The translations under genes and the position numbers were made by a program. Of a stretch of 64,000 bases of DNA, positions 1 to 10,000 are shown piece by piece. Origin of the DNA: Gammaproteobacteria bacterium HGW-Gammaproteobacteria-1 (lineage in GTDB: Bacteria > Pseudomonadota > Gammaproteobacteria > Thiohalomonadales > Thiohalomonadaceae). Positions within the stretch are counted from its first letter, which is position 1. Each line of letters opens with the position of its first letter. The stretch is from NCBI GenBank assembly GCA_002840095.1, contig PGZL01000009.1:55601-119600 (forward strand), written 5' to 3'. The notes beneath the pieces were generated by a model. The model was given only the letters and a program-made list of their open reading frames with translations. It was not told the origin of the DNA and made no database searches.

Positions 1-1590
1 CGCGGTGGGTGCCAGGGATGTGGTCGTCACCACGCCCGGCGGCAGCGGTACCGGCGCCGGCCTGTTCACCTATCTCGCCGCCCCGACCGTGACCGCCGTC
101 AGTCCCACCGGCGGCCCCACGGCCGGCGGTACCACGGTCACCATCACCGGCACCAACTTCACCGGTGCGACCTCGGTCACCATCGGCGGCGCGGCGGCCA
201 GCGGCGTTTCCGTCGTCGATGCCACCACCATCACTGCGGTTACCCCGGCTGGCACGGCGGGTGCGCGGGACGTGATCGTCACCACGCCCGGCGGCAGCGG
301 CACCGGCAGCGGCCTGTACACCTACATCGCCGCACCGACGGTGACGGCGATCAGCCCCACCAGCGGTCCGACCGCGGGCGGCACCAGCGTTACCATCACC
401 GGCACCAACTTCACCGGCGCGACTTCGGTGACCGTCGGCGGCGCGGCCGCCTCCGGCATCACGGTGGTCAATCCCACCACCATTACCGCCGTCACCCCGG
501 CGGGCACGGCGGGTGCGCGCGACGTGATCGTCACCACGCCCGGCGGCAGCGGCACCGGCAGCGGCCTGTACACCTACGTCGCCGCCCCGACCGTGACCGG
601 CGTCAGTCCCGGCTACGGTTCAACGGCCGGTGGAACCTCGGTGACCATCACCGGCACCAGCTTCACCGGGGCCACCGCGGTGACCATCGGCGGCGCGGCG
701 GCCAGCGGCGTCACGGTGGTCAACCCCACCACCATCAACGCCGTCACCCCGGCGGGTACGGCAGGGGCGCGCGACGTGATCGTCACCACGCCCGGCGGCA
801 GCGGCACCGGCAGCGGCCTGTACACCTACATCGCCGCGCCGACGGTGACGGCGATCAGCCCCACCAACGGTCCGACCGCGGGCGGCACCAGCGTTACCAT
901 CACCGGTACCAGCTTCACCGGCGCGACCGCCGTGACCATCGGCGGCGCCGCCGCCACCGGGATATCGGTGGTGAACGACACCACCCTCATGGCTACCACA
1001 CCGGCCGGCGCGGCCGGCGCCAGGGATGTGGTCGTCACCAACCCGGTCGGCTCCGGCACCGGCAGCGGCCTGTACACCTACATCGCCGCCCCGACCGTGA
1101 CCGCCGTCAGTCCCAACAGCGGTCCGGCCGCAGGCGGCACCTCCGTCACCATCACCGGCACCAACTTCACCGGTGCCACCGCGGTGACCATCGGCGGCGC
1201 CGCGGCCAGCGGCATCACGGTGGTCGATCCCACCACCATCACGGCCACCACGCCGGCTGGCAGCGCGGGTGCGCGCGACGTGATCGTCACCACGCCCGGT
1301 GGCAGCGGCACCGGCGTCGGCATGTACACCTACATCGCCGCACCCACGGTGACGGCCATCAGTCCCACCAGCGGCCCGGCCGCCGGCGGCACCTCCGTCA
1401 CCATCACCGGCACCGCCTTCACCGGCGCGACGGCGGTGACCATCGGCGGTGCGGCAGCCACCGGCGTCACCGTTGTGAGCCCGACCACGATTACCGCCAC
1501 CACGCCTGCGGGTACGGCGGGCGCCCAGGACGTGATCGTCACCACGCCCGCCGGCACCGGTACCGGTAGCGGCCTGTATACCTACCTCGC
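1..1590 (+). repeat. Tandem 252-bp coding repeats (IPT/TIG units)
   Basis: About six consecutive units with an exact 252-bp (84-codon) period. The junction GGCCTGTACACCTAC recurs near 311, 563, 815 and 1067, with a variant near 1319. Long stretches are identical between units, including synonymous positions, which points to recent duplication or gene conversion. Copy number is likely variable, and assembly collapse is possible here. Confidence 0.9.
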
Positions 1591-3640
1591 CGCGCCCGGC
1601 GCGCCCACGGCCGTCAGCGCCACCGGCGGCAACGCCCAGGCCACGGTGAACTTCACCGCCCCGGCCAGCGACGGCGGCTCGGCCATCACTTCCTATACCG
1701 CCACCTCCAGTCCGGGCGGTTTCAGCGGCAGCTGCGCCGGTCCGGCGGCCTGTGCCATCACGGTCTCCGGCCTCAGCAACGGCACGGCCTATACCTTTAC
1801 CGTGACTGCGACCAATGCCATCGGCACCAGCGCGGCTTCGACGGCCAGCAACGCCGTGACGCCGGCGGCCACCGTGCCCGGCGCCCCGACCGGCGTCGCC
1901 GCCAGCGCCGGCGACACCCAGGCCACGGTGACCTTTACCGCCCCGGCCAGCGACGGCGGCGCCGCCATCACCACCTATACCGCCACCTCCAGTCCCGGCG
2001 GGTTCACCGGCACCTGTGCCGGGCCGGCGGCCTGTCCCATCACGGTCACCGGCCTCAGCAACGGCACGGCCTACACCTTCACCGTGACCGCGACCAATGC
2101 GACCGGCACCGGCGCGGCCTCGGCGGCCAGCAGTGCCGTCACGCCCAGCGTGGTGCCCGTCGCCGCCGCGGCGACGATGCAGTTCCAGCTCAATACGGCG
2201 GTCGCCCTCGACCTCGCACCGTACATCACGGGAACCGGGGTCAACGTCGTGGTCGCCGCGCAGCACGGCAGCACTTCGGTGAGCGGCACGCAGGTGACCT
2301 ATACGCCGTCCGCCGGCTACTTCGGCAACGACAGCTTCTCCTACGTGGCCGTCAACGGCGCTCTGACCTCCACCCCGGCGGTGGTCACCGTGACCTTTGC
2401 CGGAACCCGTCCCGATCCGACGCAGGACACCGACGTGGTCGGCCTGGTCAACGTGCAGGCGGAAACGGCGCGGCGCTTCTCGCGGGCGCAGATCTTCAAC
2501 TTCCAGCAGCGCATGGAGCGGCTCCACCGCGTGCCGCGTGCCGGCGCCGCCGCGCCGGCCGGCCTGGCGGCAAATGCACCGGCCATGGCCACGGACAGCG
2601 AGAGCTTTGCCGGTGCGGTGCGTAGCAGGGGACAGGGACGCAGCACGCTGCAGGATGAACTGGAGCAGGCGACGGCCGGCAGCGGCTCAGGCCGCCTCCC
2701 TGCACTGCTGGCCAGTTCGCTGACCTCCGTGCTGGCCACCTCGTCGCTCAACCTCGATGTGGCGGCGCTGGCCGGCGACGACGGGGCAGCGCCGGCGGAC
2801 GGCGGCCTCGACGTCTGGGGCGCCGGCAGCGTACGCATCGGTACCAGGAAAACCCCGGACGGGGCGTCGACCATCGACTACACCACCGACGGCCTCAGCC
2901 TCGGCGTCGATCGCCGCTATGGCGAGAACCTGACGATGGGCCTGGGCATCGGTTATGCCCGCGACGAGAGCACCATCGGTTCCGACGGTACGGGCAGTTC
3001 GTCGGCCGGGCACAGCATCGCGTTCTACGCCAGCTACCAGCCCGCCGCGGAGACCTTCGTCGACGGCCTGCTCGGCTATGGTGTCCTGAACATGGACACC
3101 ACCCGCTACGTGAGTTCGACGGCGGATTTCGCCCGTGCCGACCGTTCGGGCAGCCAGTTCTTCGGCTCGCTCGCCGCAGGCTATGAGTATCGCGACGAAT
3201 ATTCGCTGCTCTCGCCCTATGCGCGCTATGACTTCACCCTCGATCGCCTGGACGGTGCCACCGAGACCGGCGGCGGCGTGGGAGCGCTGAACTATGCCGG
3301 CCAGAACTCCACCTCCCAGCAGGTGTCGCTGGGTCTGCGTGCCGGCTTCCAGCGGGAAACCGGCATCGGCATGATCCAGCCGCGTGCCCGCGTCGAGTAT
3401 CAGTACCACGTCGTGGCCAGCGATCAGGCGTCCGTTGCCTATGCCGATCTGACCGGTACGCGCTATACCATGGCGGTACCGACGGTGAGTGCCAACTCGG
3501 TGCTGATCGGCGTCGGCAGCACGTTCATGCTGCACAACGGCGTCAGCCTCGATCTCGACATGCAGTTCGTGCACTCCACCGATCGCGAGGACAGCCAGGC
3601 CATCTTCGTCCGGGTGACCAAGGCGCTGGGAGGTGAGTAA
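2..3640 (+). CDS. IPT/TIG-repeat autotransporter adhesin (5' end outside window)
   Basis: The frame is open from the first base, so the N-terminus and signal peptide lie outside the window. Counting from the first in-window start-like codon (position 5), residues 1-530 are at least six IPT/TIG immunoglobulin-like repeats of 84 aa (core [17 protein letters not shown]). Two fibronectin-III-like modules follow (about 530-715), then one cadherin/Ig-like module (about 718-798, YFGNDSFSY), a linker typical of such autotransporters ([17 protein letters not shown]) and a C-terminal autotransporter beta-barrel (about 938-1211). The architecture suggests a type V secreted surface adhesin with a passenger stalk. 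The C-terminus is not the usual aromatic residue (it ends ALGGE). The family is clear; ligand and function are not visible. Confidence 0.85.
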   Translation, partial: AVGARDVVVTTPGGSGTGAGLFTYLAAPTVTAVSPTGGPTAGGTTVTITGTNFTGATSVTIGGAAASGVSVVDATTITAVTPAGTAGARDVIVTTPGGSGTGSGLYTYIAAPTVTAISPTSGPTAGGTSVTITGTNFTGATSVTVGGAAASGITVVNPTTITAVTPAGTAGARDVIVTTPGGSGTGSGLYTYVAAPTVTGVSPGYGSTAGGTSVTITGTSFTGATAVTIGGAAASGVTVVNPTTINAVTPAGTAGARDVIVTTPGGSGTGSGLYTYIAAPTVTAISPTNGPTAGGTSVTITGTSFTGATAVTIGGAAATGISVVNDTTLMATTPAGAAGARDVVVTNPVGSGTGSGLYTYIAAPTVTAVSPNSGPAAGGTSVTITGTNFTGATAVTIGGAAASGITVVDPTTITATTPAGSAGARDVIVTTPGGSGTGVGMYTYIAAPTVTAISPTSGPAAGGTSVTITGTAFTGATAVTIGGAAATGVTVVSPTTITATTPAGTAGAQDVIVTTPAGTGTGSGLYTYLAAPGAPTAVSATGGNAQATVNFTAPASDGGSAITSYTATSSPGGFSGSCAGPAACAITVSGLSNGTAYTFTVTATNAIGTSAASTASNAVTPAATVPGAPTGVAASAGDTQATVTFTAPASDGGAAITTYTATSSPGGFTGTCAGPAACPITVTGLSNGTAYTFTVTATNATGTGAASAASSAVTPSVVPVAAAATMQFQLNTAVALDLAPYITGTGVNVVVAAQHGSTSVSGTQVTYTPSAGYFGNDSFSYVAVNGALTSTPAVVTVTFAGTRPDPTQDTDVVGLVNVQAETARRFSRAQIFNFQQRMERLHRVPRAGAAAPAGLAANAPAMATDSESFAGAVRSRGQGRSTLQDELEQATAGSGSGRLPALLASSLTSVLATSSLNLDVAALAGDDGAAPADGGLDVWGAGSVRIGTRKTPDGASTIDYTTDGLSLGVDRRYGENLTMGLGIGYARDESTIGSDGTGSSSAGHSIAFYASYQPAAETFVDGLLGYGVLNMDTTRYVSSTADFARADRSGSQFFGSLAAGYEYRDEYSLLSPYARYDFTLDRLDGATETGGGVGALNYAGQNSTSQQVSLGLRAGFQRETGIGMIQPRARVEYQYHVVASDQASVAYADLTGTRYTMAVPTVSANSVLIGVGSTFMLHNGVSLDLDMQFVHSTDREDSQAIFVRVTKALGGE

Positions 3641-3717
3641 GTGAGGTGGACGACGGTGCCCGGGCGCAACACGCCATGCCGGCACCGCCGTTCATTGCTG
3701 TGGACACCGGAGGCACA

Positions 3718-3740
3718 GGCGCGATCAAGCGCCGTTCTTG
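3718..3740 (+). terminator. Weak hairpin between convergent genes
   Basis: GGCGC/GCGCC stem with a 6-nt loop followed by GTTCTTGT, 78 nt after the autotransporter stop. The stem is short and the T-run poor, so this is only a candidate terminator. Confidence 0.3.
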
Positions 3741-3756
3741 TCCCGGGGCGGGCCGT

Positions 3757-5607
3757 TCATATTCCATCACTGGCGAGCTGGTTGAGCCGCTCCGCGTGGT
3801 AACCGGAATAGCGTAATTGCGGTTGCCCGTCGACTATTTCGAGAACAACGGTATCTCCGCGGCTGCGGCCCAGTCCCACCACAATCGCTTCCGATGCGGA
3901 AACCGGCTGGAGGGGAAGACGTATCTGTAGCGGCGACAACTTGGGCATGCGGTAACTGAGGCATAGCGTGCCGTGTTCGTTATGCAGCTCCAGCTGCTCC
4001 ACCGGGAAATCGGGATCGGGATTCAGGATATGGTAACGGCCGACGAAGTTTTGCCAAGTGCTGGGGATGACGCCGTCGATCCGTTGCCCCAGCACCTGCC
4101 GTTTGGCACCGTTGCGTCCGATTAATACTTCGTGCTGGTCAACGTTTTCGAAGCGTAGTTGCAACCGGCTCAATATACGCAGCCGGGCATCGTCACCAGA
4201 CCCGGTTTCGCCGCGCAGTGCGAACCAGCCGCCCGGGAGCGGAAAAAGATCGTATTGCTTCTGATACATGCAGGCACACAATTTTCCTTTCTCCGGCTCC
4301 ACGGTCATCAGTCCCAACTCGGTGGCATAGACGCCCTCCGATGGCAGCCCCGGCAGGACTTCATCCAACTGGGGCCGTGTCCAGTCCGGGCCAGCCGGCT
4401 TTTGTGCCGGCAGTTTTCCCAATGCCGTTGTCAGTGCGGCTTCGGCGATGCGTCTGACGGCAGGTCGTGCGTTACCCGCATTGCTCAGAACAATGACTCC
4501 CCAATCCGCGTCGGGCAGCACGATCAATTCCGCATTGAAATGCAAGGTGGTGCCGCCCTGGCGCACCACCCGGCCCGCCTCCGGAATGGTGTCGTATTCG
4601 AGTAGCCAGCCGAGGCCGAATCGCAGGTCAAGGTCGAGCGGGACATCGGTGTTTTGCGGCGTCCACATGTCTGCCACGGTGCCTTCGTGCAACAAGGTGC
4701 GCCGACCCGCTGCGCCGTGGGCCAGCAGCGTCTTGATGAAGGCGGCCATGTCATTGGCGGTGGTGTACAGACCAAACGCGGGACGGTCCCGGATCGGCAG
4801 TGCCTGCACCGGTACACCACCGACGTGACCGCTGGCAACCGGGCCGTCCGGCGGCAGGAAGGCGCTGCGCGCCATACCGATGCGCCTGAATACTTCATCG
4901 CGCATGTAGTCGTCGAAGGGACGTGCCGAGGTTCGCTCCACCAGAATACCGAGCAGCGAATAGCCGATGTTGGAATAGCTGAACACGGTATTCGGCGGAT
5001 AGACGGCGTATTCGTCCCGTAGTTCATGCAGTACGGTCTGAAACGGCCGGTCGCTCCACATGCCCTTGTTCAGATCGGTCGGCACGCCGGCATGGTGGTA
5101 GAGGAGCATACGCGGGGTGATGGGATCGGCGCGGCGCGCGAACCGGCTGCGCAAGGCAAACTCAGGGACATAGAGACCATAGGGCTGATCGATGTCCAAC
5201 GCACGGGTTTCGTCCAGTTGCAGCACGGCGGTGGCCAATAGCGGCTTGGCCAGGGAGCCGGCGCGAAAAACGGTGTCGGCATCGACTGCGATATCGGTGC
5301 CGGCCCGCGCGACACCAAACCCTTCGGCCCACACCACGTGCTGCCCCTTTACCAGGGCTATGGTCAGGCCGGGTACCTGATAGGCGGCCATCTCGCGCCG
5401 GATGAGGGCGGCGACCGCTTCACGTACCTGGCGCACGTCGCTGTGCACGGTGCTCTTGTCAGCGGTACGGCGGGGAGGTGGCTGTGGCGTCACCGTGGTG
5501 GGTGTGGACGGGGGGAGGGCGCAGGCGGGCAACAACCCTATGGAAAAGCCGATTATTGCCGACTTGATGGCAAATGGCCTGGGGGACGCTTTCGTAACTG
5601 GGGCCAT
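3757..5607 (-). CDS. Serine hydrolase of the beta-lactamase/esterase class C family, lipoprotein
   Basis: 616 aa with a lipoprotein signal (IGLLPAC, lipobox Cys29), so it is probably membrane anchored in the periplasm. The penicillin-binding/class C fold is shown by GSLAK (nucleophile Ser118, Lys121) and YSN at 211-213. The third motif, normally HxG or KTG, appears as R349-Q-G-G, so it is degenerate. The N-terminal 380 residues are the catalytic domain; the C-terminal 230 residues look like the beta-rich lipocalin-like tail common in these esterases. It lies 57 nt downstream of a small secreted gene, with a strong hairpin between them. Substrate unknown; an esterase, peptidase or D-amino-acid-directed enzyme is more likely than a true antibiotic lactamase. 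Confidence 0.85.
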   Translation of the reverse strand: MAPVTKASPRPFAIKSAIIGFSIGLLPACALPPSTPTTVTPQPPPRRTADKSTVHSDVRQVREAVAALIRREMAAYQVPGLTIALVKGQHVVWAEGFGVARAGTDIAVDADTVFRAGSLAKPLLATAVLQLDETRALDIDQPYGLYVPEFALRSRFARRADPITPRMLLYHHAGVPTDLNKGMWSDRPFQTVLHELRDEYAVYPPNTVFSYSNIGYSLLGILVERTSARPFDDYMRDEVFRRIGMARSAFLPPDGPVASGHVGGVPVQALPIRDRPAFGLYTTANDMAAFIKTLLAHGAAGRRTLLHEGTVADMWTPQNTDVPLDLDLRFGLGWLLEYDTIPEAGRVVRQGGTTLHFNAELIVLPDADWGVIVLSNAGNARPAVRRIAEAALTTALGKLPAQKPAGPDWTRPQLDEVLPGLPSEGVYATELGLMTVEPEKGKLCACMYQKQYDLFPLPGGWFALRGETGSGDDARLRILSRLQLRFENVDQHEVLIGRNGAKRQVLGQRIDGVIPSTWQNFVGRYHILNPDPDFPVEQLELHNEHGTLCLSYRMPKLSPLQIRLPLQPVSASEAIVVGLGRSRGDTVVLEIVDGQPQLRYSGYHAERLNQLASDGI

Positions 5608-5625
5608 ACGTTCGATAAATCACCT

Positions 5626-5654
5626 GGGTAACGGCGAGATGCTCGCCGTTACCC
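5626..5654 (-). terminator. Perfect 13-bp hairpin between two minus-strand genes
   Basis: GGGTAACGGCGAG, a 3-nt loop, then the exact complement, in the 57-nt gap between the small secreted gene and the serine hydrolase. There is no real U-run on the minus strand. It may be an attenuator, an mRNA-stabilising 3' end or a weak terminator setting the expression ratio of the two genes. Confidence 0.5.
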
Positions 5655-5664
5655 TTCAGCCGGG

Positions 5665-5988
5665 TCAGCAGATACCCAGCCCCGGATTCACGTCGAGCAG
5701 CACGTTGCCGTAGCAGTCTCCGCGACCTTGCTGCCGGGGGCGCGTCGTATCCTGCCACTGTTCAACGAACAGGACGCCGCCTTCCGTGTCGTAGCCGATT
5801 CCGGGTGGAATCGCCGTAGCCTCGGTCTCCTCCATGCCCATCATGGCCGAGGGCGTCATTTTTTTGTCCACATCGAATATGACATGGCCGGAGAGGTCTT
5901 GGTTCTCCTCCAGGCCACCATACATGCCAGCGGCAAAGGCGCCGCTTGAAAACGCCAGGACGAACAGGCTTGTCATCAGAACTTTCAT
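5665..5988 (-). CDS. Small secreted protein of unknown function
   Basis: 107 aa. A clear Sec signal peptide (MKVLMTSLFVLAFSSGAFA) is probably cut after Ala19, leaving about 88 residues rich in Met, Glu and Gly with Cys near the C-terminus (GDCYGN and a terminal Cys). The start is fixed by a consensus AGGAGGT seven bases upstream. I do not recognise the family. It is the first gene before the serine hydrolase, and the 12-bp dyad upstream suggests its own regulated promoter. Confidence 0.75.
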   Translation of the reverse strand: MKVLMTSLFVLAFSSGAFAAGMYGGLEENQDLSGHVIFDVDKKMTPSAMMGMEETEATAIPPGIGYDTEGGVLFVEQWQDTTRPRQQGRGDCYGNVLLDVNPGLGIC

Positions 5989-6030
5989 GACACACCTCCT
6001 CTAAGAGTTGACTTGCCAAAGAGCTATTAC

Positions 6031-6046
6031 CTACCGCGGTAGTCAA
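6031..6046 (-). promoter_or_regulatory. Perfect dyad CTACCGCGGTAG overlapping a -35-like TTGACT
   Basis: A 12-bp perfect palindrome (6031-6042) about 45 nt upstream of the small secreted gene. On the minus strand TTGACT (6041-6046) overlaps its edge. No convincing -10 is spaced for it. It has the look of an operator; the regulator is unknown. Confidence 0.4.
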
Positions 6047-6144
6047 CAATTGTAGACGGCGGCCGGTCCAGGGATACCCTCCCGGTCGAGAGGAAGCACA
6101 GAAATTACTTATCGATGGATGGAGCGGGTTATGAGGGGGAGCGC

Positions 6145-6168
6145 AAAAAATAGCCGGGCACCGCCCGG
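6145..6168 (-). terminator. Rho-independent terminator, minus strand
   Basis: On the minus strand CCGGGC-GGT-GCCCGG is followed within a few bases by a run of six T. It lies 163 nt beyond the stop of the small TPR gene (6331) and probably ends the transcript coming from the 12060-6331 direction. Confidence 0.7.
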
Positions 6169-6185
6169 TCGTGCGGTATTCAGCT

Positions 6186-6329
6186 GGAACCTATCTCAAA
6201 AAGCCAAAGTGCAAGGACTCAACACCGGAACACGGGAACATGGGGGATCAACAGGGATATCGATATTTCCCTGGTTTGCTCCGTGTCCTCCGGTTTGCCT
6301 GCCCGGTTCCGGAATTTGAGATGGCTTCC
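6186..6329. repeat. Intergenic long imperfect inverted repeat (element A)
   Basis: Three nested pairings: GGAACCTATCTCAAA with its near complement at 6311-6329, CAACACCGGAACACGG with GCTCCGTGTCCTCCGG, and an inner CAGGGATATC/GATATTTCCCTG. It lies directly against the stop codon at 6331. With the dyad and terminator above it accounts for most of the 5989-6330 gap; no gene is seen there. Confidence 0.65.
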
Positions 6330-6330
6330 G

Positions 6331-6882
6331 TCACTTCAATTCGGCCAGCACCTTGCGGGCGTCCGCCACCAGCGGATGCTGCGGGTAATCCTTCACGAAG
6401 GCGGTCATGGCTGCGCTGCCTTTTGCCTTGTCGCCCTGGGCAGCGAGGGCGAGGGCCTGGCCGAAACGGGCATTGGGCAGCAGGTCGCTGGCGGGGTGGG
6501 CCTGGATGAAGTCGCCGAAGGCCGTCTCCGCCTCTTGCAGTTTTCCTTCTTCCAGCAGTTGCTGCGCGGCGCCGTAACCCTGCACTTCCGCCTGGAATGC
6601 CGCGTCGTCACCCTTGTCGTCCTTCCAGTAGGGATTGATCAGGCTGGTGGTGGTTTCGCTGCCGCGGATGCCCATGGTGGCGCTCTGGCGCGGATCGGCA
6701 CTGCGACTGCCCTGCTTGGGCAGCATGCCGCTCAGGTTGCGCAGGGCGTCGAACAGGGCGCCGCTGAAGCGGTTTTCCGGCTGGGCCTTGGTGGCGGCGG
6801 GCGCGGCGGTAACCGCGGGCTCGGCTGCGGCAGCGCCGGTGGCGATGACCGACAGCAGTACGATGGCAATGAGTTGTTTCAT
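6331..6882 (-). CDS. Small periplasmic TPR protein, CpoB/YbgF C-terminal-like
   Basis: 183 aa from the ATG at 6882, chosen over a longer in-frame start (6978) because it begins a clean signal peptide (MKQLIAIVLLSVIATGAAAA) and has GGGGAAA upstream; the longer start would read into a hairpin repeat. After an Ala/Pro-rich linker, residues 100-183 form TPR-like helices (AETAFGDFIQAHPASDLL, AFVKDYPQHPLVADARKVL) of the type seen at the end of CpoB. The CpoB coiled coil is absent, so it is not a full CpoB. It follows the giant TPR/NHL gene in the same orientation. Role unknown, probably a periplasmic scaffold. Confidence 0.75.
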   Translation of the reverse strand: MKQLIAIVLLSVIATGAAAAEPAVTAAPAATKAQPENRFSGALFDALRNLSGMLPKQGSRSADPRQSATMGIRGSETTTSLINPYWKDDKGDDAAFQAEVQGYGAAQQLLEEGKLQEAETAFGDFIQAHPASDLLPNARFGQALALAAQGDKAKGSAAMTAFVKDYPQHPLVADARKVLAELK

Positions 6883-6911
6883 GTCGTTTCCCCGATGGTC
6901 GTTGTCAGGCA

Positions 6912-7033
6912 GAGATGCAAGATACAAGTGACAAGATACAAGTGAATGAATTCGCTGCGCTCGTACTGTTTCAAACAACCGTGCGCGCAGCGCATTCCTC
7001 CCACTTGTAACTTTCCTCTTTGCTCTTGTATCT
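6912..7033. repeat. Intergenic long inverted repeat (element B, ACAAGATACAAGTG family)
   Basis: The left arm carries GATACAAGTG twice; the right arm ends in CACTTGTAAC...CTTGTATCT. An inner stem pairs GAATTCGCTGCGCTC with GCGCGCAGCGCATTC around a GTTTCAAAC turn. It fills the gap between the TPR gene and the large NHL/TPR gene. Related arms occur between queA and tgt. Confidence 0.7.
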
Positions 7034-7035
7034 AT

Positions 7036-10000
7036 TCAGTTCGCCAATAGGCGGGCGAATGCGTCGTAACGGGTCTTCACCCCGGTGTCCAGGGCCCGTG
7101 CCTCGGCGAACTTTTCCTTGGCCTGGTCGAGCCGGCCCAGCTTGTAGTGGGTCATGGCCAGGTTGACCTTGATGCCGGCGTCGCTGCCGTCGATGAGTTC
7201 GGCCTGGCCGTAACTCTTCAGGGCGCGATCGAACTCGCCGCGGCTGAAGTAGATGTTGCCGCGGTTATTGTAGGCCGAACTGCTGTCCGGGTTCTTCTGC
7301 AACAGTTCGTCGAAGGTCTGGAAGGCCTTGTCGTACAGGCCGTTGCGGGCGTAGATGATGGCGATCTGCATCAGCGCCGCCTCGTTGGCGGGGTTGGCCG
7401 CCAGCATGGCGCGATAGGGCCGCACCAGCCGATCCAGGCTCTTTTCCAGCAGCAGGTTGTACTCGCGCTGCACCAGCGGGGCGACGCGCTCCTGCGCCGG
7501 TACCTCGATGCGGTAATCGGCCTGTTTCAGCGTCACCGGCACGTACTCTTCCCAGGTCTGGTGCAGCGCGATTTCCTTCAGCGTGCCGGCGGCGCGGTTG
7601 TCGCGGTACTTGCGTGCGCCCTCGGTCCAGGCCTCGGCGAAGGAGGTGGCGATCATGGTGGCCTCCAGCGGCAGCCAGATGTGGCCCTCGCGCACCGCCA
7701 GCAGGTCGTCCTGCAGGCTGATGAGGCCGGCGTCGGCGGCCGGCAGGCCGGTGTTGAACATCAGCAGCAGGTGGCCGGGCACGTCGAGGATGGCGGTTTC
7801 GATGCCGAGGTTTTCCAGCGCCGCGGCGAGCAGCACGGAGAGGTCGTCGCAGTCGCCGCTCTTGAGCTTGAGCGTTTCGCGCGCGAACTGCACGTAGTCC
7901 ACCTGGTCCGCCGCCATTTTCGAGTAGGGGCTGTTGGGATCGGTGACGTATTTGACGCCGTGGGCGGAGAGGGCGTCGAACAGGGTCATGGCGGTGACGA
8001 TGTTGGCGTTGAGCGGTCCCGGCGCCGGACGGTTTTCGTTGATGGCCTGGCGCACGAAGTCGCGCAGGGTGTCGTCGCGCGGGGTGACGAAGGCGCCGAC
8101 CATGTTGCTGCGCGACCACAGGATGGCGTTCTTGCCATACAGCGTCATGGGCTGGGTCAGGGTGATGGCGTCGTCGCGGCCGTCGCGCACGAAGCGCAGC
8201 GCCACTTCCACCTGCACGCCGGTGTCCTCGTCGATCTCCAGCACGCGGTTGTTGAAGGAGGCATGCAGCGGCAGGTCGATGATGCTGTTGGCCTTCAGCT
8301 CGGCGATGTCCTGGGCCGTGGGGAAATCCATGTAGCCCTTGATGTCGAAGGTGAGCTTGAGGTTGCCGTAATCGATGCCGCTGGTGTTGTGGATGCGGAT
8401 GGTGCCGATGGGGGCGTTGGCGTACTGCTTGTAGGCGGCGGAGAACACCGGCTGCAATTGCAGATCTTTGAGCACGATCTGCGGCGCGTTGGACTTGAAC
8501 TCCAGTGCCTTGTTCTTTTCGGCGTAGGCGGTGTCGAGCAGCAGGCGGTTGGCTTCCGACGGGTTGAGGGTGACGGCCTTGTCCAGGGCGTGTATGGCCT
8601 CGTCGAACAGGCGCCGCTTCAGGTACAGCCGGCCGAGCAGGGCCTGCGGTTCGGCGCGGGTGGCGTCGAGCAGGGCGGCCTGTTCCAGGGCGCTGCGCGC
8701 CTGGTCGAACATGTTGTTGTCGACGTAGAGCGTGCCCAGTTGCAGCAGCAGGGGCAGATCGTTGGGTTGCTTGGCCAGGGCCTGTTTGAGGTAGTTGATG
8801 GCGGCGCCGTTCTTGCCCTGGCGCGCGGAGACGGCGCCGAGCAGGGCCAGCGGTTCCACCCGTTCCGGCGCCAGGCGCACCGCCTCGCCGGCCAGCTGAA
8901 AGGCCTCCTTCAGCTCATCCTGGCGCAGCAGCACGTCGGCCAGCAGGTAGTGGGCGTCGTAGTTGTCCGGTCGCAGGGCCACCGCCCGCGCCAGCGGTTC
9001 GGCGGCGGCGGCGTACTGGCCCTGCCGGTAGTTGTACTGGCCCAGGCGCCAGGCGGCGTCGAAGGAACCGGCGTCGGCCGCCATGGCCTTCTCCAGTGCC
9101 CCGGGGACCATCTGCTCCTGCTTCATGTGGCCGTAGGCGTCGGCCAGGGCCAGCCAGGCGGCGGCATGTTTGGGCGCGCTGCGGGTGGCCTTGGTGAGGG
9201 CGATGAGGGCTTCGCCGTGCCTGCCTTCCTCCAGGGCGACCACGCCCAGCAGGTAGTGGCCGTCCCCTTCGGTGGCGCTGTGGGCGGTGAGGCCCAGGGC
9301 GATGTTGCGCACCTGGTCGAGCCGGCCCAGGGCGCGGTGGCTGCGCGCCAGCGCCAGGCGGCTTTCCAGGTCGTCCGGAGCCAGTTCCAGGGTCTTGCCG
9401 TACAGTTCGACGGCGGCCTCGTGGGCGCCCAGGCGCTGCTGGATTTGGGCGCTGCGACGCCACACCTGCGCATTGTCCGGCGCCAGCTCGCGTGCCGTCG
9501 CCAGCTCCGTCTGGCCCTGTTCCATCACGCCGAGGCGGATATAGGCATCGGCCATCATGAGGTGGGCGTTCACATTGTTGGCGTCCTGCTTGAGCGCGTC
9601 CTCCAGGCACTGCACCGCGCCGATGGCGTCGTTGAGGGCCAGGCTCAGCTCGCCGCACAGCAGGCGCAGTTCCTGGGTCGCGCCGCCGGCCAGGGCGCGC
9701 TCCACCACGCCCTTGGCCGCGACGTCGTCGCCGACGGCGCGCCAGGCGCCCACCAGCAGGCGGGCGCCCTCGGCCTCGTGGCCGGGCTGGCGGGCGAGGG
9801 TCTCGAAGTGCTGGCGCGCGGCGGCGTACTGCTGCTGCTCCATCAGGGCCAGGCCGAGGTACTGGTTGGTTTCGGCGTGACCGGAGTTTTCCTCGTATTG
9901 GCGGCGGAAGGCGGCTTCGGCCTCGGCCCAGGCGCCGGCCTGGTAGTGGGCGTAGCCGGCCTGGAACAGGTCCTGCGCCGGCTCGGAGGCGGGGCCTTCC

